Assembly (NCBI GenBank): GCA_024347235.1
Contig: AP025283.1
Location: 1,612,001-1,676,000, forward strand
DNA length: 64,000 nucleotides
Direction: 5' to 3'
Source of the DNA: Aliamphritea spongicola
Lineage (GTDB): Bacteria; Pseudomonadota; Gammaproteobacteria; Pseudomonadales; Balneatricaceae
This document shows positions 29,430-38,488 of this stretch, piece by piece. The position numbers were made by a program, and so were the translations under genes. The notes beneath the pieces are model-generated. The model was not told where the DNA came from, made no database searches, and was given only the letters and a program-made list of their open reading frames with translations. How positions within the stretch are numbered: position 1 is the first letter of the stretch; each line of letters begins with the position of its first letter.

Positions 29430-30116
29430 GTGCAGCCGGATATTTCGCAGATCGCAGGTCTGATTGGGGACAGTGCCCGCAGTAAGATGCTGACCGCACT
29501 GATGGGCGGTCGGGCGCTGACAGCCACTGAACTGGCGTTGGAGGCGGACATTATGCCGCAAACTGCCAGCAGCCATTTGGCGAAGTTGTTAGCCGCAGAA
29601 TTGATTGTTGTGCGCAAACAGGGGCGGCATAAGTATTTTCAGTTACGGGATGCTCAGGTTGCCGGGGTAATCGAGAATCTGCTGAACCTTGCTGCGGCTG
29701 TTTCGCCTGCGGTAACCGGCCCTGCTGATCCTGCACTACGCCGGGCCCGGGTGTGTTATGACCATCTGGCCGGTGAGTATGGTGTAGCAGTATATGATGC
29801 GCTGGCAGAGCAGGGACTTATTCTTGATCAGGGTGAGGACACAATACTGACCCCTGAGGGCAAACAGTGGTTTTCAGCCGCCGGTGTGGATTTTTCGCAG
29901 TTTAAGGGGCGAAGGCCGTTGTGTAAGTCCTGTCTGGACTGGAGCGAGCGGCGCAACCACCTTGCCGGGTCTTTGGGGCAGTGGCTGTTACAGGATGTAT
30001 TTCGCAGAGGCTGGGCGAGCCGGGTAGCTGATTCACGGACGGTGGCGTTTACGCCGGCAGGGCTGAAGGCGTTCGCGACGCATTATCAGATACCGTTGTT
30101 AACCTCTGTTGCCTGA
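29430..30116 (+). CDS. ArsR-type winged-helix regulator
   Basis: GTG 29430, 228 residues, intact. The winged helix is in residues 10-80 (LIGDSARSKMLTALMGGRAL, PQTASSHLAKLLAAELIVVR, RHKYFQL). The C-terminal half has CKSCLDWSERRNHLAGSLGQ, which contains Cys-x2-Cys and is typical of this long ArsR subfamily. It is divergent from the NIPSNAP/ABM pair and probably controls it. Confidence 0.8.
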   Translation: MQPDISQIAGLIGDSARSKMLTALMGGRALTATELALEADIMPQTASSHLAKLLAAELIVVRKQGRHKYFQLRDAQVAGVIENLLNLAAAVSPAVTGPADPALRRARVCYDHLAGEYGVAVYDALAEQGLILDQGEDTILTPEGKQWFSAAGVDFSQFKGRRPLCKSCLDWSERRNHLAGSLGQWLLQDVFRRGWASRVADSRTVAFTPAGLKAFATHYQIPLLTSVA

Positions 30117-30270
30117 ACATAAATATACAGCCGCAGTGTTTGCTGTTACGTGTACTTGTTAGGGAAGGGAGCGTAGAGATTAAGGTGCCTGCCCGATGCA
30201 TGTCGGACCATTATATGTCTACGTGCACGCAGGGGACAGGACTTGTGTTCGCTGTTTAATTACCTCTCTG

Positions 30271-30666
30271 TCAGCGCCGGTGCCGGTTAGTTGAACGCAT
30301 GGCCAGGGCCAGACTGCCGGCAAAGCAACACAGGACGGCAAGCAATAAACCCAGCCTTCCGGGCTGGAAATAAACAATCAGAAAACCTATGCCTATATAG
30401 ATGAACGGCAGTAATTCATAGGTTGATTCCGGCAGGTTGATCATTGCATGGTCTGGCCGGGTTTTTATATGACTGCGGCCGTTCCGCGCGATGATTCGCT
30501 GATCCCGCCGAAACACTGATCTTTGCACCCAGATGAGCGAGCCGGCGCAATAAAATAATACAGCTGATGCCAGGGCAAACGGGTTATCGAGCCAGTATAC
30601 GAGGCCGACTGCGATCAGCAGGTAAACAAAGGGCAGTGGTTCGTAAATCGGTTTGGCAATGACCAT
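30271..30666 (-). CDS. Four-helix membrane protein with internal repeat
   Basis: ATG 30666 (MVIAKPIYEPLPFVYLLIAV). The protein consists of two similar halves, YEPLPFVYLLIAVGLVYWL and YELLPFIYIGIGFLIVYF, each with two transmembrane helices, followed by similar segments FYCAGSLIWVQRS and CFAGSLALAMRS. The repeat suggests internal gene duplication. 131 residues, function unknown. Confidence 0.65.
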   Translation of the reverse strand: MVIAKPIYEPLPFVYLLIAVGLVYWLDNPFALASAVLFYCAGSLIWVQRSVFRRDQRIIARNGRSHIKTRPDHAMINLPESTYELLPFIYIGIGFLIVYFQPGRLGLLLAVLCCFAGSLALAMRSTNRHRR

Positions 30667-30848
30667 GGTATTCCCTCCCAAGTAAGCCAATACTGATGTT
30701 TAGCGGGTGGTTAGGTGCCTGTTATGAGTGGCTGAAGGCTGTTTAAAGTTTAGATGGGTGAGAGGAGCACATTGTTGATGTGCCGGGATTTATGAATAAA
30801 TTTCAAGGCGCCTGAGGCAAGGCAATTCGGCGGTTTTGGGAAGGGAAC

Positions 30849-30875
30849 GTGCTTAATTCAATAGAAATTAAGCAC
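30849..30875. terminator. Hairpin downstream of the EamA gene
   Basis: GTGCTTAATT and its exact complement AATTAAGCAC surround a 7-nt loop. It lies just past the stop of the minus-strand exporter gene. Confidence 0.45.
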
Positions 30876-30914
30876 TTTCACGGATCGGCGCTATTCAAAA
30901 GCGTTTGAAAAGCG

Positions 30915-31857
30915 CTATTCAGTTGATGATATTTCCTGATTACGCCGGTTAGTGAGGTATTTCTTTATCAGGCTCTGGCCACTGACCAGAATAATACCGC
31001 TCATGACTAGGACTGCACCGGAGATAAAGCTCTGTTCCAGTTTTTCCCCAGCACAACGACACCGAAGACAATGCCGAACATGGGGGTCATGAAGGAGAAT
31101 ACGCCCAGCTGTGAGGCGACGTATTCCTTTAGCAACCAGAACCACACCAGGAAGCTGATAAAGCATACGATGACGCCCTGAAACACCAGGCTGCCGATGG
31201 CGACGTCACTCCACTGGATATCGATTCGGCCGGAGATGAGTGTGGCACCGAGTAGCAGTACAAAACATACCAGTAACTGATACATGAGTGTCTGGCTGGC
31301 GGGTGTTGATGACAGCGTTGAGCAGCGGATTAGTACGGTGGTCATCCCCAGCAGAAACCTGCCATTAAGCCGTACATATCGCCGATGATCATGTCGGCAG
31401 TGGCGGTATCCGTGGCGGTTTCCCGGCCCAGAAAAGTTACCGCAATGCCTGAGAAGGCCAGCAGAATACCGGTCCATTGCAGCAGGCTGAGCCGTTCGAC
31501 CGGCAGTTTAATGTGCAGCCCCAGTGCTGCAAATACCGGTGCACTGTAGAGGAAGACCGAAATGTGGGAAGCGGTTGTGTACCGCAGGCCTTCACCCACC
31601 AGAAAGAATTCTGATGAGAACAGAAAGCCGGCCAGTAACCCCGGTTTCCAGGTATCGGCGATGTTCATCTGTTCCTTGCGCCAGAGCATGAACAGGCCGA
31701 GTAAGACGGCTGCGATGCCTGAGCGCAGACAGATTTGCAGCACGGCAGCCATATCATCAGCGGCCAGTTTGATAGATACCTGTTGCATACCCCAGGTCAT
31801 ACAGAGGAGCATCATCAGGCCGATGGCACGGCCATCAACGGGCAGGCGGGTATTCAT
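30915..31857 (-). CDS. EamA/DMT-family exporter, frameshifted
   Basis: Start ATG 31857 (MNTRLPVDGRAIGLMMLLCM). Ten transmembrane helices in two EamA repeats: TWGMQQVSIKLAADDMAAVL, ISVFLYSAPVFAALGLH, and in the second half FISFLVWFWLLKEYVASQLG, FSFMTPMFGIVFGVVVLG. Frame breaks occur at about 31345 and 31045. Members export metabolites such as amino acids; substrate unknown. Divergent from an AraC-type regulator at 31990, its probable controller. Confidence 0.83.
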
Positions 31858-31989
31858 AAGCATTTCCAGACTCGGTGTAACATGGGTGTTGATTATCGGT
31901 CTGGAATTTATTATTGATATAGTGAATTAGTGACAATTTATCCTGTATATATGTCAGCAGTTAAAGTTTTCAGGTGAAGGAGTAAGTCT

Positions 31990-32780
31990 GTGGCTGAAGT
32001 GGGCAGTACCCATGTTTATGCAACGCCGTTTCCGGATGAGTTGCCGGCGCCGCTGTTTTACCGGGCAGAGAATATGCTGGCGGATTCCAGTTATCCGGAG
32101 CATAGCCATACCTGGGGAGAGTTTGTCTATTCCTTCTGTGGCGTCATGGAGGTGAAACTGGCAGATGGTCACTATATGGCACCGCCGCCATACGGAGTCT
32201 GGCTGCCACCACATACCGCACACCGTGGGCAGAACCGGGATGCCACGCTTTACTGTTCGGTTTATTTAAGTGAGCCGTTTTTGGAGGGATTGCCGAAGGT
32301 GCCCTGTGCGCTGGCCGTGTCACCCATGGTGCGTTCGGTACTGGAATACCTGCGGGATAATTTTCAGGGCTTACCGTTGTCTGCTGAAGATGAACGCTTG
32401 CTGTTAGTGTTGCGGGACCAACTGGCCCGGGCAGAGTGTGCGGGCAGTTATCTGCCAGACACAAATGATCCGTTATTGAGTAAGGTGCTGAATCAGTTAG
32501 AAGCCTGCCCGGGGATAACCGTTCCCTGGCAGAGCTGGCAAAGTGGGCTAATACCACCGAACGTACGTTGATCCGTCGCTGTAAACAGGAACTGGGCATG
32601 ACCTTTACCGAGTGGCGGCAGCGGTTACGCACCATGGCAGCTCTGCCACTACTGGCTGAAGGACAAACGGTAGAGACCATTGCGTTTGATCTGGGCTACA
32701 GCAGTGCATCGGCGTTTATCGTAATGTTCCGTAAACTGATGGGCATGACTCCCGATGAGTTCAGGAAGGGGCAGGAGTAG
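31990..32780 (+). CDS. AraC-family regulator, frameshifted
   Basis: GTG 31990 behind AGGAG. An N-terminal cupin (SSYPEHSHTWGEFVYSFCGV, GVWLPPHTAH) and two C-terminal HTHs (SLAELAKWANTTERTLIRRC; TVETIAFDLGYSSASAFIVM). One base is missing near 32515. About 264 residues. It is divergent from the EamA exporter, which it probably regulates. Confidence 0.84.
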
Positions 32781-32901
32781 GGATATTGTTATTAATATCA
32801 GTGAGATACTGCCTTTTGGAAGAAAAAGTGTTTAATGTCGGCAAGATAAAAACGAGGCTGAGGCATGTGAATCTTTAGCTTCAGTATTTGCGGAGAAAGG
32901 G

Positions 32902-33541
32902 ATGAACTGCGAAGTTTGCGGATTAAAGATCAGGATTAACTGGGGTAGCGGACATGTTGCTTTGTGTGAAGAACACAGCGATTGTGCTGCTGACTTAGAA
33001 CAGGCAAAGCTTACTCATGCTGCACATTTCGCTGAGGATGACGGTGCGCCTGCATTAGCGTCTCGCTGGACACGGTTGTGTGCAGCTTGTATCGATGCAC
33101 TTATTACGATGGCAGTGACGCTTCCGTTCATGTTTTATCTTGATTATTGGACAGTTATCGCCGAGCAACAAGCTGTTCCTCTTGAGCTTTCGATAAAGGT
33201 AGCGATTTTTAGCTGGGCAATGTTCTTTTTAGTTCACGGGTATTTGTTAAAGAAAAAGGCCAGACAATCGGTAAAAATATTATGGATATTGCGATTGTTA
33301 CCACTGATGGCCATAAGCCTGAGTTTTTCCTTTAATCACCCGGCGCTATTTTCCCGTTGCTTTGGTGAGTTACATTCCTTTGGTTGGCCAGTACTTATCA
33401 TTGATTGATAACCTGTTTATTTTCCGGAAAGACAAACGTTGTGTGCATGATTTAATTGCCGGGACGAAGGTAATCGAAGTGCTGAATAATAAGAAAATCA
33501 GCATGGATGAGCCTCAGGAAACGACCAGCGCTGTCAGCTGA
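32902..33541 (+). CDS. RDD-family membrane protein with N-terminal zinc-ribbon-like motif, frameshifted
   Basis: ATG 32902 (MNCEVCGLKIRINWG) begins with Cys-x2-Cys and later CEEHSDC, a possible metal-binding knot. The RDD domain follows: ASRWTRLCAACIDALITMAV, a second helix, and, after shifts near 33255 and 33345, DNLFIFRKDKRCVHDLIAGT, which is the family's C-terminal signature. Stop at 33541. About 214 residues with three or four transmembrane helices; function unknown. Confidence 0.72.
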
Positions 33542-33542
33542 T

Positions 33543-33583
33543 GAGCATGGCTCTGGATGAGTTCCGGAAAGGACAGGCGTAAG
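33543..33583 (+). pseudogene. Remnant of an AraC-gene 3' end
   Basis: Reads MSMALDEFRKGQA then stop, nearly the same as the tail of the AraC gene at 32780 (GMTPDEFRKGQE, stop). DNA and protein both match over about 27 bases. It suggests that a tandem copy of the araC end was left after an insertion or deletion. Confidence 0.6.
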
Positions 33584-33598
33584 TCTGTTTTACAGGTA

Positions 33599-33628
33599 TA
33601 AAAAGCCGCTGCTATCAGCGGCTTTTTA
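33599..33628 (+). terminator. Intrinsic terminator
   Basis: AAAAAGCCGCT-GCTATC-AGCGGCTTTTT, a strong stem with T run, 12 bp upstream of an IS3-family element. Confidence 0.9.
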
Positions 33629-33687
33629 TAGCTGTGACCCGTCCTGAATAAGGTTGACACTTTCTAACCTTAAATTTGGAAAGTGTT

Positions 33688-34116
33688 ATGACAACAATCA
33701 CTAAGCGTACTCAGCGAGATTATTCTCTTGCCTTTAAATTAGCTGTGGTGGATCAGGTTGAAAAAGGCGAAATGACATACCGACAAGCTCAGAGCCGTTA
33801 TGGTATTCAGGGGCGTTCTACGGTTTTAGTTTGGCTTCGTAAGCACGGCAAGCTAGATTGGAACTTGGGCACATTACCTTTTAAACCAACGAAAGGGGCT
33901 TCTATGTCCGAGACTCAAACACCCGAGCAGCGAATCAAAGAACTTGAACAACAACTTGCCGAAACTCAGCAAAAAGCTGAATTTTTCGAAGCCGTGGTTG
34001 ATGTGCTGAAGAAAGACTACGGAGTGCGTGTCACAAAAAGCTGCCCGCAAAGTCATCCAAACGAAAACGGTAACCCGGCTTTCTGTTACTCGTGCCTGTC
34101 AATATCTAAGCATTAG
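33688..34116 (+). CDS. IS3-family OrfA
   Basis: ATG 33688 (MTTITKRTQRDYSLAFKLAV). HTH in residues 15-55 (GEMTYRQAQSRYGIQGRSTV) and a leucine-zipper-like tail (RIKELEQQLAETQQKAEFFE). It overlaps orfB by about 90 bp in another frame, as usual for programmed -1 frameshifting in this family. Confidence 0.85.
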   Translation: MTTITKRTQRDYSLAFKLAVVDQVEKGEMTYRQAQSRYGIQGRSTVLVWLRKHGKLDWNLGTLPFKPTKGASMSETQTPEQRIKELEQQLAETQQKAEFFEAVVDVLKKDYGVRVTKSCPQSHPNENGNPAFCYSCLSISKH

Positions 34117-34897
34117 TCGGCAGGCTTACTACAAGCAGTGCCGCTATGAGGCTCAACAGGAACTGTTCGAGTTACAAGTTCTCGGCTTTGTTAAACAGGA
34201 ACGGCTGCAACAGCCGCGCATTGGTGTACGTAAACTTCAGAAACTGATGCAACGGACAGGCTTATCTCCCGGACGGGATAAGCTGTTTAACTTGCTGAGA
34301 AAACATCGCTTACTGGTACCGACTAAACGGGCGTACCATAAAACTACGCACAGTCGTCACCGGTTCTACCGTCACCCTAACTTATTGAAGTCTGGTGATT
34401 ATCAGGTCACGGCCGTTCGGGCAGAACAGGTATGGGTTGCCGACATTACTTACTTGCCAGTTCGAACAGGAGAAGCGTATCTGAGCTTGGTAACAGATGC
34501 GTATTCACGAAAGATTGTGGGATACCATGTGCACGATAATCTGAAAACAGCGTCAGTATCGCAAGCCTTCAAAAAGGCTCTGAAGGGACGTCACGTGAAG
34601 GAAGGGTTGGTACACCATTCAGATCGTGGTATTCAATATTGTTCAGCGGAATATCAGCAAATCCATCAGAAACATAATGTACGCTGTTCGATGACAGATG
34701 GTTACGACTGTTATCAAAATGCTTTGGCGGAGCGGGTTAACGGCATTCTTAAAAATGAGTATCTGATCCGCAAACCGGATGATATAGAGCAGGCGAAGAT
34801 AATGGTTGATGAGTCGGTCAGGATGTATAACCAGCGGCGCCCTCACTTGTCACTGGAATATAAAACGCCCGATGAGGTGCATCGGGCGTTTGTATGA
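34028..34897 (+). CDS. IS3-family OrfB transposase
   Basis: Intact, 289 residues. HTH-like N-terminus (RACQYLSISRQAYYKQCRYE), then the rve/DDE core: WVADITYLPV (first D), HHSDRGIQYCS (second D), QNALAERVNGILKNEY (E). Ends PDEVHRAFV. The element may be active; its undamaged frame contrasts with the many broken housekeeping genes around it. Confidence 0.9.
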   Translation: MSQKAARKVIQTKTVTRLSVTRACQYLSISRQAYYKQCRYEAQQELFELQVLGFVKQERLQQPRIGVRKLQKLMQRTGLSPGRDKLFNLLRKHRLLVPTKRAYHKTTHSRHRFYRHPNLLKSGDYQVTAVRAEQVWVADITYLPVRTGEAYLSLVTDAYSRKIVGYHVHDNLKTASVSQAFKKALKGRHVKEGLVHHSDRGIQYCSAEYQQIHQKHNVRCSMTDGYDCYQNALAERVNGILKNEYLIRKPDDIEQAKIMVDESVRMYNQRRPHLSLEYKTPDEVHRAFV

Positions 34898-34982
34898 AAT
34901 AAGTGTCAACCTATATCAGGACTAGACACTGGAATGCAGTGGCAGGGCGTTCCTGCCAGTTCGGGTTATTTATTCCGCTGCA

Positions 34983-35857
34983 CTATTTGTTTCGTTGAAC
35001 AATGCCCATCATCTTGTAGGTCAGCAGGGAGGCGGCAAAGTCGTATGCATGGAAGCCTTCGATCGGGGCGAATTCCATGATGTCGAAGCCGATGATTTTG
35101 CGCTGTTTGGCGACAGACTCGAACAGGTTCAGGGTCTGATACCAGCCCAGCCCGCCGGGTACCGGGGTGCCGGTGGACGGGAATACGGACGGGTCCATGC
35201 CGTCGATGTCCAGCGTGAAGAAAACCTGTTCAGGGAAGTCTTCCGGCAGTTCGATGCTCTGGATGTTTTGAGGTACCAGTTCATCGCCGTCCTGGAAGTA
35301 GACACCGTGCTGTTCGCGGATCTGCATTTCTTCTTCGCAGTAAGCGCGGATGCCTAACTGATACAGAGGAATGCCCATGTCCACAGCCCGTTTCATGACG
35401 GAGGCATGGCTCAGCGGATCGCCTTCGTAAGCTTCACGCAGGTCAGCGTGGGCGTCGATCTGGACGATGCCGAAGTTATCGTAACCTGCTTCGCGGAGGC
35501 CTTTAACTACGCCGTAGGTTACCGTGTGTTCGCCGCCGAAGACCACTGGCATGGCGCCGTTTTCGACGATCTTCTTTGTGGCCGCTGCAATGTTGTCGAT
35601 CACCTGTTCAGGTGTCACTGTGCAGTCTACCGGTTCACAGGTGTAGATGCCTTCGCTGCAGGGTTTACTTTTCCCATCCCATTCTTCCAGCTGCCAGGAG
35701 GCTTTCAGGATTGAGGAAGGGCCTTCGTTGGTGCCGCCGCCATAGGAGACGGTTTTTCATAGGGGACCGGCAATACGTGGAAGGCAGCCTGCTGAGGGTC
35801 AGGTTGCTCGATTTCTGATCCGAGGAATATCGGGTAGTCGTCCGGGTTGTAGTTCAT
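34983..35857 (-). CDS. speB: Agmatinase, frameshifted near the start
   Basis: Hydrolyses agmatine to putrescine and urea; cytosolic dimanganese ureohydrolase. Start 35857 (MNYNPDDYPIFLGSEIEQPD). The metal ligands are all visible: GGEHT, DAHAD and LDIDGMDPS. Shifts near 35750 and 35690 break the N-terminal third. About 291 residues. It is the last gene of a minus-strand run speA, carboxynorspermidine dehydrogenase, nspC, speB, and supplies putrescine to the dehydrogenase. Confidence 0.9.
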
Positions 35858-35885
35858 GTCAGTTATCTCTTATACGTCAGCAGGA

Positions 35886-37085
35886 TCAGGATAAGCGTTG
35901 CTTGAAGTCCTGATAGCCAAATGTCTTCACGGTTTTCAGTTCGTCTGTCTCAGAATTCCACAGGACCAGTGCCGGCAGTTTGGTGCCGTTAAAGGTGCTG
36001 GTTTTGACCATGGTGTAGTGTGACATATCTTCAAACAGCAGTCGCTGGCCCACTTCCAGGGGCGCGTCGAAGCTGTAGTCGTTGATGATGTCGCCGGCCA
36101 GGCAGGTCAGGCCACCCAGGCGATAGGTATGGGCTTTTTCGCCACTTTCACCGGCATGCATAATGTCTGGCCGGTAAGGCATTTCCAGGGTGTCGGGCAT
36201 GTGGCAGGTGGCGGAAGTGTCCAACAGGGCCTGGTCGACCTGGTTATGAATGATGTCCAGTACTTCACAGCTGAGTACGCCGGTGCCAATGGCAACCGCT
36301 TCACCGGGCTCCAGGTAGACCTGTACGTCGTACTTGGTGGCGAATGCTTTGATGCGGCTGATCAGCGCTTCGGTGTTGTAACCTGGCGCAGTAATGTGAT
36401 GACCGCCACCAAAGTTAATCCACTGCATTGTATGTAGCAGTTCACCAAAGCGGGCTTCTACCGCGTCCAGGGTGCGTGCCAGCGGTTCAAAGCCCTGTTC
36501 ACACAGGGTATGAAAGTGCAGGCCGCTGATGTTGTTCAGCAGGTCTGGATTGGCCTCGATAGCGGCGTCCAGTTCGTCGCCAACGATGCCCAGCCGGGAG
36601 CCGGGGGCGCAGGGATCGTAAAGAGGAACGCTGCCTTCGGAGTGTTGTGGGTTGATACGCAGGCCGAACTGAATGTCCGGACGTTCTGCCAGTGCTGCCT
36701 GAGTCAGGGGCTGAAACCGTTGCCACTGTCCGGTGCTGTTAAACACCATGTGGTCTACAAAGGTGAGCAGTTCTTTTACATCGGCTTCGCTATAGGCGGC
36801 GCTGTAAACATGGACTTCGTTAGGGCGGCCGTCTGCCTGATATTCTTCATGGCCCAGCCGTGCTTCGTGCAGGCCGCTTGCGCAGGTGCCGTCCAGATAG
36901 CGGGCGGTCAGCGGGCCCAGTTCCCACATGGAGAAGGCTTTCAGAGCCGCCAGAATTTTTGCCCCGCTGGCGTCGGCGACTTCGCGGAGGATTTTCAGAT
37001 TCCGTTCAATGGCGATCTGGTCAACCACAAACGCCGGTGAGGGCAGGCGGTTCAGATCCAGTTTGCTGAAATCGGTAAATTGCAT
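35886..37085 (-). CDS. nspC: Carboxynorspermidine/carboxyspermidine decarboxylase
   Basis: Intact, 399 residues; fold type III PLP enzyme. The Schiff-base Lys is in AKILAALKAFSMWELG, the phosphate-binding Gly-rich loop in WINFGGGHHI, and the conserved LEPGEAV and CHMPDTLEMPYRP blocks follow. It decarboxylates carboxynorspermidine or carboxyspermidine to norspermidine or spermidine. It lies 93 bp after the dehydrogenase that makes its substrate and 28 bp before speB, so one transcript is likely. Confidence 0.93.
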   Translation of the reverse strand: MQFTDFSKLDLNRLPSPAFVVDQIAIERNLKILREVADASGAKILAALKAFSMWELGPLTARYLDGTCASGLHEARLGHEEYQADGRPNEVHVYSAAYSEADVKELLTFVDHMVFNSTGQWQRFQPLTQAALAERPDIQFGLRINPQHSEGSVPLYDPCAPGSRLGIVGDELDAAIEANPDLLNNISGLHFHTLCEQGFEPLARTLDAVEARFGELLHTMQWINFGGGHHITAPGYNTEALISRIKAFATKYDVQVYLEPGEAVAIGTGVLSCEVLDIIHNQVDQALLDTSATCHMPDTLEMPYRPDIMHAGESGEKAHTYRLGGLTCLAGDIINDYSFDAPLEVGQRLLFEDMSHYTMVKTSTFNGTKLPALVLWNSETDELKTVKTFGYQDFKQRLS

Positions 37086-37178
37086 AGTGTTACCAGCCGT
37101 AATTATGTCGGGGCTGCTGCGAAAAACCGCCGCAGCGTTAACTGCGACGGTTTTTCAGCGCGTATATTGCTGTGTGGA

Positions 37179-38389
37179 TTACTGTTCCAGGCTGAATTCG
37201 TCCAGTTCAATAACCTTCCACGGCAGGCCGTACTTGTTCATGTCGTCCATGAATCCGTCCGGATCGAACTGTTCGATGTTCCATACACCCGGTTTCAGCC
37301 AGTTGCCTTCCAGCATTTGCTTCGCACCGATCATGGCCGGTACACCGGTGGTGTAAGACACCGCCTGAGAGTTTACTTCCTGGTAGCACTTCTGGTGGTC
37401 GCAGGTGTTGTAGCAGTAAACGATCTTTTCTTTGCCGTCTTTAATACCGCGAACCACTACGCCGATGCAGGTTCTGCCAACTGTGCGCGGGCCCAGGGTG
37501 GATGGATCCGGCAACAGGTGAGCCAGCAGCTGGATCGGTACAATTTCCTGACCGTTGAATTCGATTGCCTCGATACCGGTCATGCCGACGTTGCCCAGCA
37601 CTTCAAGGTGCTTCAGGTAGCTGTCGCCGAAGCTCATCCAGAACTGCGCACGCTTCAGAGTAGGGTAGTGCTTGGTCAAAGATTCCAGCTCTTCGTGGTA
37701 CAGACGGTAGATGTTGTAAGTACCCACTTCTTCCGGGCAGGTGAAGCTGGCTTTCTTAGACATTGCCGGTGTGGTGACGAACTCGCCGTTTTCCCAGTGG
37801 CGGCAGTCAGCGGTGACTTCACGGATGTTGATTTCCGGGTTGAAGTTGGTGGCGAACGGGTAGCCGTGGTCGCCGCCGTTGACGTCGATGATGTCCAGTT
37901 CGTGGATTTCATCAAAGTAATGTTTGGCAACGTAAGCGGTGAATACGTTGGTTGCACCCGGATCAAAGCCGCTGCCCAGCAGTGCAGTCAGGCCGGCTTT
38001 TTCAAATCGTTCCTGATAGGCCCACTGCCACTTGTATTCAAACTTGGCAGTGTCCAGTGGCTCGTAGTTAGCGGTGTCCATGTAGTGCACGCCGGCTTCC
38101 AGACAGGCGTCCATGATGGTCAGATCCTGATATGGCAAAGCAACGTTGATCACCAGTTCCGGTTTTTCAGCTTTCAGCAGGGCTGCCAGTTCCGGTACGT
38201 TGTCCGCATCAACCTGTGCAGTGCGGATGGTCTGGCCGGTTTTTCTTTAACCTGTTCAGCAATGGTGACGCACTTGGATTCGGTACGGCTGGCCAGGATG
38301 ATGTCGTCAAAGATTTCTGCTACCTGAGCACATTTCTGAGCAACAACACCGCCGACACCGCCGGCACCAATGATCATGACTTTTGACAT
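37179..38389 (-). CDS. Carboxynorspermidine/carboxyspermidine dehydrogenase (saccharopine dehydrogenase-like), frameshifted
   Basis: Start 38389 (MSKVMIIGAGGVGGVVAQKC), with the NADP-binding GAGGVGG. One base is missing near 38240, after which VNVALPYQDLTIMDACLEAG, MDTANYE and LLGSGFDPGATNVF continue. It condenses aspartate semialdehyde with putrescine or diaminopropane and reduces the imine, giving carboxyspermidine or carboxynorspermidine for NspC. Present beside nspC in Vibrio and many other gammaproteobacteria. About 404 residues. Confidence 0.92.
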
Positions 38390-38488
38390 ATTTATGATCC
38401 TTTATTGTGAGTCCTGTCGGACGTTCTGCGCCGGGATCTGTCCGGCACTGTCAATGAATGTTCAGCAAGCTTTGTCGGCCGGCTGATT

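Larger units (their letters stand above)
33642..34921 (+). mobile_element. IS3-family insertion sequence, apparently intact
   Basis: Imperfect terminal repeats: left 33642-33662 (TCCTGAATAAGGTTGACACTT), right 34901-34921, its complement with two mismatches (GTCCTGATATAGGTTGACAC as read inward). About 1.28 kb with two overlapping ORFs. A terminator-like hairpin (ACGCCCGATG ... CATCGGGCGT) lies at the end of orfB. I see no clear target duplication. Confidence 0.87.

Noticed and set aside
33630..34930. Target-site duplications around the two IS3-family elements
   Set aside because: Flanking 3-4 bp do not match for either element, so none is claimed.
37080..38327. 415-codon open frame on the plus strand
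   Set aside because: Lies antisense to the clearly recognisable carboxynorspermidine dehydrogenase gene; its translation has no family-like blocks.
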